DNA from: Betaproteobacteria bacterium
GTDB lineage: Bacteria; Desulfobacterota; Desulfovibrionia; Desulfovibrionales; Desulfovibrionaceae
Reading direction: 5' to 3'
Assembly (NCBI GenBank): GCA_009778295.1
Contig: WRKB01000269.1
Span: 1 to 7,995 of the forward strand
DNA: 7,995 nt
Numbering within the stretch: the stretch's first letter is position 1; each line of letters opens with the position of its first letter. The translations under genes and the position numbers were made by a program. Of this stretch, positions 1 to 7,995 are shown piece by piece. The notes beneath the pieces are model-generated. The model worked only from the letters and a program-made list of their open reading frames with translations, was not told the origin of the DNA and made no database searches.

Positions 1-548
1 CGCACGAAAAGACAAGCTGCAAGCTTTTCCCGCAGGAGGCCGTCCGGAGGATACATATCTCCGGCCCGCCCGGTAAAGGCGAAGGGAATGCCCGTCAGTT
101 GGGACGCCACCCAGACCGCCGTGCATGGGCCGTTTGCCCAAGGAGAGTGCAGGAGCTCAATGCCGTCGTGCCTTGCCAACTCAGCCAGAGCAAAACCTGC
201 AAAAAAGCACCAGCTGTTTTCTCCAACGGTTTCCCAGTCACGCATTCGCTGCAGCAGACAACGGCGCATCAGAGCGAACGTGTGTGCCGGCCTGCGGAAT
301 AATTCTTTCAAGAAGGCCTGCATGACCCGTCCCAGAGCGCGGATCCCGAAACGCGTCAAAGGACCATCGTAGGTACGCATGCCTTCAGTACAGCCCCGCA
401 TCCCCGGACCGTACATACTATAAATGTGGATAGACAGACCCAGCTCCCGGAGCGCGCATACTTCGCGGAACACAAAAGTTTCGGAGGCACGTGGGAACCA
501 GAGCAGCACATAGGCCATGTGTGGAATAACACGCGGTTCCGTGCTCAT
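1..548 (-). CDS. Glycosyltransferase, GT4-like, N-terminal part (runs off left edge)
   Basis: The frame stays open from an ATG at 548 to the window edge, giving 182 codons of an N-terminal GT-B half. Residues 13-30 resemble the start of WcaL/colanic-acid-type family 4 glycosyltransferases: a short beta strand, then WFPRASETFVFREV, then the helix CALRELG and the strand IHIYSMYGPG (residues 41-50). Residues 134-165 (HSPWANGPCTAVWVASQLTG, then IPFAFTGRAGDMY) match the second conserved Rossmann segment of that group. In many relatives this motif reads FTAHAHDIY, so the histidines are replaced here. The nucleotide-sugar-binding C-terminal half lies outside the window, so donor and acceptor cannot be predicted. 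The start ATG shares one base with the purF stop (TGATG), and GGAAGG and AGGTG lie upstream inside purF, so translation is probably coupled to purF. Met11 is an alternative start. The family call is solid; the substrate is unknown. Confidence 0.85.
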   Translation of the reverse strand, partial: MSTEPRVIPHMAYVLLWFPRASETFVFREVCALRELGLSIHIYSMYGPGMRGCTEGMRTYDGPLTRFGIRALGRVMQAFLKELFRRPAHTFALMRRCLLQRMRDWETVGENSWCFFAGFALAELARHDGIELLHSPWANGPCTAVWVASQLTGIPFAFTGRAGDMYPPDGLLREKLAACLFV

Positions 549-1930
549 CACTTGCCGCACACCTGCCTTCCGCATCCCTCTTCCGGCGGCACAGGGTATT
601 CACCCGTCAGGCAAGCCCGACAATAGTAATCCGAGTGGGCCACAGATCGCGCCAACCCTTCGAGAGAAAGATAGTTCAGACTGTCGACGCCAAGAATACA
701 CTTGATTTCTTCCACAGACTTACTGGCGGCAATGAGTTCCCCCCGCGAGGCGAAGTCAATCCCGTAACAACAGGGGAAACGCACCGGCGGACAGGAAATC
801 CGGATATGCACTTCTTTCGCGCCAAGTTCACGCAACTTTTTTACACGTGTCAGCATGGTTGTGCCGCGCACGATACTGTCATCGACAATACAGATGCGTT
901 TGCCTTCAATCATCGCCCGAACCGGATTTATTTTCACACGCACGCTGAAATTGCGCATGCCCTGCGTGGGCTGGATGAAGGTTCTGCCCACGTAATGGTT
1001 GCGGATCATCGCGTGTTCATAGGGCAATTCCGCGCACTGTGCAAAGCCGATGGCGGCATACACCCCCGAATCCGGAAACGGCATGACAAAATCGACATCA
1101 GGCGTAGATTCAAAGGCCAACTGCCAGCCCATACGCTTACGGCACAGATACACCTGTTCGTCGAAAATAAGGGAATCAGGCCGCCCAAAGTACACCAATT
1201 CAAAAATGCATTGCTTGGGCGTCTGCGTTGGCGCCAAGCGAATGCTATGCACGCGGCCGTTCTGGATAACCACCATTTCACCCGGCTCCACAAGCCGCAG
1301 ATACTCCGCCTCCAGAAGATCCAATGCACAGGTCTCCGACACGAGCACATGGCAATCTTCCAACTGACCAAGCACCAAAGGATGAATGCCGAGAGGATCG
1401 CGCAGGCCGATCAACTTATTGCCAATCAGCAGAAGCAGACAGTATGAACCACGCACACGAGAACAGGCGTCGACAACGGCGCTTTCGAGGTCTTTGCGGC
1501 GCATAGCGCGTACGATAAGGTGTACAAATATTTCACAGTCACTGGCAGTCCGAAAGATCGCGCCATCTTCTTCAAGCTCACGGCGCAATTCTTCGGCGTT
1601 CACCAGCTTGCCGTTATGGGCAAGTGCGATATCCATGCCTTGGTGGTGCACGATAAAAGGCTGGGCATTGCGAAGTGACGAGGTGGAACTTGTTCCGTAG
1701 CGCACATGCCCTATGGCATAATCGCCGGGCAGTTGTTGCAGGACAACCTCGTTGAATACATCGGGCACGAGTCCCATCCCCCGATGCTCATGCAATGTGG
1801 TTCCATCCCATGTGGCAATACCAGCACTTTCCTGTCCCCTGTGCTGCTGTGCGTAAAGACCGAAATAGGCGTGACGTGCGGCTTCCTGACGACTGTTGAT
1901 GCCAAAGAGACCACAGTAATGACGAATCAT
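548..1930 (-). CDS. purF: Amidophosphoribosyltransferase (glutamine PRPP amidotransferase)
   Basis: PurF catalyses the first committed step of de novo purine synthesis in the cytoplasm: PRPP plus glutamine gives 5-phosphoribosylamine. The 460-residue protein has an N-terminal Ntn-hydrolase glutaminase domain with nucleophile Cys6 (HYCGLFGI), RGQESAGI (31-38), GHVRYGT (74-80) and HNGKLVN (105-111). The phosphoribosyltransferase domain follows, with PDSG (286-289), the flexible loop RNHYVGRTFIQP (310-321) and the PRPP loop CIVDDSIVRGTT (347-358). Cys241, Cys387, Cys437 and Cys440 sit where the [4Fe-4S] ligands of Bacillus subtilis PurF lie, so this is the iron-sulfur, oxygen-labile class and probably needs a five-residue propeptide removed to free Cys6. 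Eighteen cysteines in total, including Cys453 and Cys458 in the tail, is a high count. The ATG overlaps the upstream TPR gene by 4 bp, and the stop overlaps the glycosyltransferase start. Length is normal. Confidence 0.97.
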   Translation of the reverse strand: MIRHYCGLFGINSRQEAARHAYFGLYAQQHRGQESAGIATWDGTTLHEHRGMGLVPDVFNEVVLQQLPGDYAIGHVRYGTSSTSSLRNAQPFIVHHQGMDIALAHNGKLVNAEELRRELEEDGAIFRTASDCEIFVHLIVRAMRRKDLESAVVDACSRVRGSYCLLLLIGNKLIGLRDPLGIHPLVLGQLEDCHVLVSETCALDLLEAEYLRLVEPGEMVVIQNGRVHSIRLAPTQTPKQCIFELVYFGRPDSLIFDEQVYLCRKRMGWQLAFESTPDVDFVMPFPDSGVYAAIGFAQCAELPYEHAMIRNHYVGRTFIQPTQGMRNFSVRVKINPVRAMIEGKRICIVDDSIVRGTTMLTRVKKLRELGAKEVHIRISCPPVRFPCCYGIDFASRGELIAASKSVEEIKCILGVDSLNYLSLEGLARSVAHSDYYCRACLTGEYPVPPEEGCGRQVCGK

Positions 1931-2742
1931 GGCTTGCTGCCCCCCGAGCTTGATTTTACCTTCTTTTTCAAATACGCGATGCGATTGTCAACCACCAACT
2001 CATTGGGATAGAGGCCCCGTACAGATTCGAAACGATCCAGAGCCTCGGCGCGCAGTCCCTGTTGCTCAAGCACGTCAGCCAGTAAAAAACCTGCCAGCCC
2101 CCGGAGCTGATCATCCACCTTCATGCTGAGGACCTGAATCGCCTGATCGCGCGCATCATCCAATTCATCGCGCGCCATGTTCGCCAAAGCCAAATCGTAC
2201 AGGCACCAGGCCCTGAAAAATTCTTCTACAGGAAGCGCCTGGCAGGTCTGCAATGCTTCTTCCGCCAGATCGAAACGACGCTGCCGGAAATGCAGGTTGC
2301 CGAGCATACGCTGCGCGTTCGCCGCTTCCTGGTCTGTCAGGTTGCCGAGTTCCGCATACCTCTCCCACACGGCGACAGCCTGGCTGATATGGCCAAGGTT
2401 TTCGTGCAATTCGCCCAAACGGGCCAGAATCGACTTCTTTTTTGCCTCGTCTTGGCCGAATTCCTGGAGCATAGCTTCCAATTGTCCCAACGCGCTGTTT
2501 TGATCCAGATTGATGCGGCTATAAATGTCCACGAGACGTGTCCAGGCTTCCCAACGCTGTTGCGGATTTTCCTCAGTTTGAAGACAGCGTTCCAACAAAC
2601 GCTCCGCCCGGGGCCAGTCGCGTTGACTTATGGCCGACTTTGCTGCGTCGAGGTCATTACTGTCCAGCGGCACGCGCTCACAGGCAACGCCAAACGCGAA
2701 CACGAGCAACGCACAAGCGATACGCGCACAATTGATATTCAT
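1927..2742 (-). CDS. TPR-repeat protein, putative lipoprotein, function unknown
   Basis: This 271-residue protein starts with a short basic n-region (Arg7) and a hydrophobic stretch (residues 8-20), followed by GVAC with Cys21. This fits a permissive lipobox, although Gly at -3 is unusual, so the mature protein is probably lipidated and faces the periplasm. The rest is almost entirely helix pairs of TPR type, about five or six of them between residues 30 and 250. The clearest are LGELHENLGHISQAVAVWER (109-128), MLGNLHFRQRRFDLAEEAL (146-164) and FLLADVLEQQGLRAEALDRF (219-238). The tail is rich in lysine, serine and glycine (KKKVKSSSGGSKP). Such repeats usually bind proteins; no catalytic motif is visible. 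The gene begins 15 bp after gyrA, with no clear Shine-Dalgarno sequence, and overlaps purF by 4 bp, so it is probably cotranscribed with both. A role in envelope complex assembly is possible but unproven. A single N-terminal membrane anchor is the alternative to lipidation. Confidence 0.85.
   Translation of the reverse strand: MNINCARIACALLVFAFGVACERVPLDSNDLDAAKSAISQRDWPRAERLLERCLQTEENPQQRWEAWTRLVDIYSRINLDQNSALGQLEAMLQEFGQDEAKKKSILARLGELHENLGHISQAVAVWERYAELGNLTDQEAANAQRMLGNLHFRQRRFDLAEEALQTCQALPVEEFFRAWCLYDLALANMARDELDDARDQAIQVLSMKVDDQLRGLAGFLLADVLEQQGLRAEALDRFESVRGLYPNELVVDNRIAYLKKKVKSSSGGSKP
1940..1945 (-). promoter_or_regulatory. Probable purF ribosome binding site (G-run)
   Basis: Six consecutive G residues on the minus strand end 9 nt before the purF ATG. 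They are the only purine-rich, Shine-Dalgarno-like stretch near this start. They fall inside the last codons of the TPR gene, which encode its SerGlyGlySer tail, so the site depends on that coding sequence. This fits translation of purF being reinitiated or coupled to the gene upstream. The match to GGAGG is only partial. Confidence 0.45.
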
Positions 2743-2757
2743 AACAATCTATACATA

Positions 2758-5238
2758 TTAGGTATTTTCGCGGGGTACATCTTCTGCTAAACGCGAGGGT
2801 TCGTCAAGCTCCAGACGATCAAAACCCACCACGCACGCACCTTCGTCCAGGCGCACAAGCAGTACGCCGGAGGTTACCCGACCTATGCTGCGCACCTGCT
2901 CAAGTCCCATACGGATGATTTTGTTCGTGGAGGTGAGCAGGATAAGCGTGTCATCCTCACGTACGGGCATACCGCCCACTACGCGACCGGTCTTGGGCGT
3001 GACCCGAAAATTTATGATGCCCTTGCCGCCCCGGCTTTGCAGGCGATACAGATCAACCTGGGTCCGCTTGCCGTAGCCCAGAGCAGAAATAGACATTATT
3101 TCCGTACTCTGGTCGTCAGGCCGCAGAATGATCCCGGCCACGACGCTATCGCCCCGGCGCAAGGCAATACCCTTGACCCCAGCCGCTCCACGCCCCATAG
3201 GCCGCACGTCGCCGCAGGCAAAACGTATGGCGTAGCCACCGGAGGTAGTAAGCGCCACATGGGAATCCTCCTCAATGGGGCGCACCATGATCAATTCATC
3301 GTCTTCCTTCAGACTAACAGCGATCAGGCCGCTTTTACGCGCCTTGGCATACAACGAAGCGGAAGACCGCTTGACCATGCCCCGCTTGGTAATAAACAGG
3401 AAATACTTGTCTTCCTCAAAATCCCGTACCGCAAGCGCGGTGGAAACATATTCCTCGCTCTCCAGCGGCAACAAGTTGGCGATATGCGTGCCTTTGGCCG
3501 TGCGGCTGCCTTCCGGCGCCTGATGCACCTTGAGATGATGCATACGTCCCTTGTTGGTAAACAGCAGCAGATGTTGGTGGTTGGTAGTGCTGAGAAAATC
3601 CTGCACAAAATCTCCGTCGCTCGTCTGTACGCCGGCAATGCCTTTGCCGCCTCGTCGCTGCTGCTGGTAGTTGTCCAGAGTGGTACGTTTGATATAGCCG
3701 CGCCGGGACAGAGTGATAACAACGTCTTCGTCAGGAATGAGATCTTCGATCTCTATCCCGTCAAGCTCATCCATCAGCACTTCACTGCGACGCTTGGTGG
3801 CGTAGGTATCCTTGATCTCCCGCGTTTCATCACGCAGTACACCGCGCAACACTTCTGGATTGACCAGGATCGCGTTGAAGTAGTCGATTTTCTTAAGCAG
3901 ATCCCGGTATTCCTCCACCAGCTTTTCATGCTCGAGGTTGGTCAGACGCTGCAGGCGCATGTCAAGAATGGCCTGGGCCTGGATTTCGGAAAACTTGAAA
4001 CGCTGCATCAAACGTTCTTTAGCTTCGGGCGGTGTTTTCGACCCCCGAATGAGCCGTACGACTTCGTCAATATTATCCAGCGCGATGCGCAACCCCTCCA
4101 GCACATGCGCTCTGGCCTCGGCCTTCGCCAAATCGAAGCGCGTCCTTCGCACCACCACTTCACGCCGGTGTTCCAAAAAACAGACCAACGCACTTTTAAG
4201 ATTGAGCAACTGCGGCCTGTTATCCACCACGGCCAGCATGTTGATGCCGAAGGAGCTTTCCAACGGTGTATATTTATACAAAGAATTCACAATGATATCG
4301 GGGATTATGCCACGCTTGAGATCAAGAACCACACGAATGCCCTTACGGTCGGATTCGTCACGCAGATCCGACACGCCATCCAGCTTGCGATCATTGACCA
4401 GGACCGCGATTTTTTCCACCAAGCTCGACTTGTTCAAGCCATAGGGGATTTCCTTAATTACAATGGACTGTGCTCCCTTTTTGCGATCTTCCACTTCCAC
4501 GCGGCCCCGGACCTTCACTGTGCCCCGGCCGGTATGATATGCGTCTGCCAAGCCCTGGCCCGCATAGATGAACCCCCTGGTCGGAAAATCCGGCCCCCGC
4601 ACAAAGTTCATCAAATCAGGGATGGTGCAGTCGGGCACATCCAGAAGATGCAGCAGCGCATCGCACAGTTCACCCAAATTGTGCGGAGGAATGTTGGTGG
4701 CCATGCCGACAGCGATCCCGGACGAACCATTCAGCAGCAGGTTCGGCACCCTGGTCGGCAAAACACTCGGTTCCTCCAGGCTGTTGTCATAGTTGGGTCT
4801 GAAATCCACCGTCTCTTTTTCAATGTCGGCCAGAAACTCTCCGGCCAGACGCGACATGCGTACTTCCGTATACCGCATGGCCGCCGGGGCATCGCCGTCT
4901 ATCGAACCGAAATTGCCCTGTCCGTCCACCAAGGGATCACGCATCGAAAATTCCTGCGCCATGCGCACCAGAGCGTCATAGACAGCGGAATCCCCGTGAG
5001 GATGGTATTTACCGATCACATCCCCGACAACGCGCGCAGATTTCTTGTGCGGGCGATTGTAGGCGTTGGCAAGCTCATGCTGCGCGAACAAAATACGCCG
5101 ATGCACAGGCTTGAGACCATCCCGGCCATCGGGAATGGCCCGCCCTATGATAACGCTCAAAGAGTACTCAAGATACGATTTGCGTAGCTCTTTCTCTATA
5201 CTGACCTGCGGTTGCGCGGACACGGTTGTTTCAGACAC
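2758..5238 (-). CDS. gyrA: DNA gyrase subunit A
   Basis: GyrA breaks and rejoins DNA in the GyrA2GyrB2 gyrase, which introduces negative supercoils using ATP. The 826-residue protein has the winged-helix breakage domain with catalytic Tyr123 ([10 protein letters not shown]), the tower and coiled-coil region to about residue 500, and a C-terminal beta-pinwheel carrying the DNA-wrapping GyrA box QRRGGKG (527-533), which marks it as GyrA rather than ParC. A second box-like QSRGGKG lies at 734-740. In the quinolone-resistance region ([12 protein letters not shown]), Ser84 and Asp88 match the susceptible residues Ser83 and Asp87 of E. coli, so no classic resistance change is present. The start is GTG: an in-frame stop lies at 5257-5259, no ATG falls between it and the GTG, and the first internal Met is near residue 93. 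The ribosome binding site is poor (GTGGG, 6 nt away). The gene lies 106 bp behind gyrB and 15 bp before the TPR gene. Confidence 0.99.
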   Translation of the reverse strand: MSETTVSAQPQVSIEKELRKSYLEYSLSVIIGRAIPDGRDGLKPVHRRILFAQHELANAYNRPHKKSARVVGDVIGKYHPHGDSAVYDALVRMAQEFSMRDPLVDGQGNFGSIDGDAPAAMRYTEVRMSRLAGEFLADIEKETVDFRPNYDNSLEEPSVLPTRVPNLLLNGSSGIAVGMATNIPPHNLGELCDALLHLLDVPDCTIPDLMNFVRGPDFPTRGFIYAGQGLADAYHTGRGTVKVRGRVEVEDRKKGAQSIVIKEIPYGLNKSSLVEKIAVLVNDRKLDGVSDLRDESDRKGIRVVLDLKRGIIPDIIVNSLYKYTPLESSFGINMLAVVDNRPQLLNLKSALVCFLEHRREVVVRRTRFDLAKAEARAHVLEGLRIALDNIDEVVRLIRGSKTPPEAKERLMQRFKFSEIQAQAILDMRLQRLTNLEHEKLVEEYRDLLKKIDYFNAILVNPEVLRGVLRDETREIKDTYATKRRSEVLMDELDGIEIEDLIPDEDVVITLSRRGYIKRTTLDNYQQQRRGGKGIAGVQTSDGDFVQDFLSTTNHQHLLLFTNKGRMHHLKVHQAPEGSRTAKGTHIANLLPLESEEYVSTALAVRDFEEDKYFLFITKRGMVKRSSASLYAKARKSGLIAVSLKEDDELIMVRPIEEDSHVALTTSGGYAIRFACGDVRPMGRGAAGVKGIALRRGDSVVAGIILRPDDQSTEIMSISALGYGKRTQVDLYRLQSRGGKGIINFRVTPKTGRVVGGMPVREDDTLILLTSTNKIIRMGLEQVRSIGRVTSGVLLVRLDEGACVVGFDRLELDEPSRLAEDVPRENT

Positions 5239-5268
5239 AAAATACCCACGGTGCGGTTATTGGTGAAC

Positions 5269-5291
5269 GAGCCCTCCGCAAAACGGGGCTC
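5269..5291 (-). repeat. Imperfect inverted repeat (hairpin) in the gyrB-gyrA spacer
   Basis: On the minus strand, GAGCC and then CCG, a TTTTG loop, CGG, a two-base AG bulge and GGCTC can fold into an eight-pair stem. No run of T follows the stem; GTTCACCAATAACC comes next. It is therefore not a standard rho-independent terminator, and gyrA can still be reached from gyrB. It lies about 30 nt upstream of the gyrA GTG, where it could influence mRNA stability or ribosome access. Chance cannot be excluded for a stem this short. Confidence 0.35.
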
Positions 5292-5344
5292 AACAAAGCT
5301 TCGGTGCCGACTACGAACATCTCGCTATGTTTATACAATCCCGC

Positions 5345-7795
<2,451 letters not shown>

Positions 7796-7845
7796 TTATT
7801 TTTTATTCAGGCTCAGCCGTGGGCGTAGCTTGCACTATACATCAA

Positions 7846-7995
7846 TCAGGCTTCTTCTTCATAATACGTGGTATCTGTTATCTTCATCGGCATGATAATA
7901 ACGGTATAGTCCGGATCATCTTTGCCGATGATGCCGCAAGGGCCTTCCTGAGCTGTAAAGCTGAATGTTACCCGTGGGGAATTAAAATGCCCAAG
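7846..7995 (-). CDS. dnaN: DNA polymerase III beta subunit (sliding clamp), C-terminal end only
   Basis: The frame enters from the right edge and ends in TGA at 7846-7848, leaving the last 49 residues. They show the end of clamp domain III: a strand VTFSFTAQEGPCGI, then KDDPDYTVIIMPMKI, where the conserved Y-x-V-x-x-MPM close to the C-terminus is characteristic of DnaN. Many clamps end right after MPMRL, whereas this one runs on for about ten further residues ending in YYEEEA, a short acidic tail. The ring-shaped dimer tethers DNA polymerase III to DNA. Its place immediately before gyrB is the usual origin-proximal order and supports the call. The 80-bp gap to gyrB contains no strong terminator and no convincing promoter, so dnaN and gyrB may share a transcript. 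Confidence 0.93.
   Translation of the reverse strand, partial: LGHFNSPRVTFSFTAQEGPCGIIGKDDPDYTVIIMPMKITDTTYYEEEA

Noticed and set aside
635..1447. 270-residue plus-strand frame opposite purF
   Set aside because: Same codon-register effect; composition is atypical (rich in His, Gln and Arg) and no family is recognised.
2290..2790. 166-residue plus-strand frame opposite the TPR gene, running into the end of gyrA
   Set aside because: In codon register with the TPR gene, it crosses the short gap and the gyrA stop, with no independent sign of coding.
5001..5020. Quinolone-resistance change in GyrA
   Set aside because: Ser84 and Asp88 match the usual susceptible residues, so no classic resistance substitution is seen.
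3037..5187. 716-residue plus-strand open reading frame opposite gyrA
   Set aside because: It lies in exact codon register with gyrA, so it stays open only because gyrA avoids TTA, CTA and TCA. The translation has no recognisable domain, while gyrA is unmistakable.
7813..7842. Nine-codon minus-strand frame (MYSASYAHG) in the dnaN-gyrB gap as a leader peptide
   Set aside because: There is no ribosome binding site, no codon run suggesting attenuation and no terminator-like hairpin after it. Chance is the simplest explanation.

Overview
The window carries six genes, all on the minus strand, read from right to left: the 3' end of dnaN, then gyrB, gyrA, a TPR-repeat putative lipoprotein, purF, and the 5' end of a glycosyltransferase gene. 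dnaN followed by gyrB and gyrA is the arrangement found close to a bacterial replication origin, so dnaA and oriC probably lie beyond the right edge. An estimated mid-50s GC content, the oxygen-labile [4Fe-4S] type of PurF, a long E. coli-like GyrB, and gyrase genes followed by a TPR lipoprotein and purF all suggest a Gram-negative anaerobe. My best guess is a Desulfovibrio-like member of the Desulfobacterota. That guess rests on remembered protein character and gene order, not on a search.

Layout: dnaN ends at 7846. After 80 bp, gyrB runs 7765 to 5345. A 106-bp spacer follows, holding an imperfect hairpin and a possible 29-codon upstream reading frame that runs into the gyrA start. gyrA runs 5238 to 2758 and begins with GTG. 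From there the genes are packed tightly: 15 bp to the TPR gene (2742 to 1927), a 4-bp ATGA overlap with purF (1930 to 548), and a 1-bp TGATG overlap with the glycosyltransferase (548 to beyond position 1). No intrinsic terminator or convincing promoter was seen inside the run. gyrA, the TPR gene, purF and the glycosyltransferase gene are therefore probably cotranscribed and partly translationally coupled.

Functionally, dnaN (sliding clamp) and gyrBA (the DNA supercoiling enzyme) serve replication. purF catalyses the committed step of de novo purine synthesis. The glycosyltransferase would act in surface polysaccharide or glycan assembly. The TPR protein has no assignable function beyond a likely protein-protein interaction role at the membrane. 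The core is ordinary housekeeping DNA. No mobile element, CRISPR array, RNA gene or evident new defence or metabolic system was found. The points of interest are the tightly coupled non-replication genes behind gyrA, the cysteine-rich PurF, and the gyrB-gyrA spacer.
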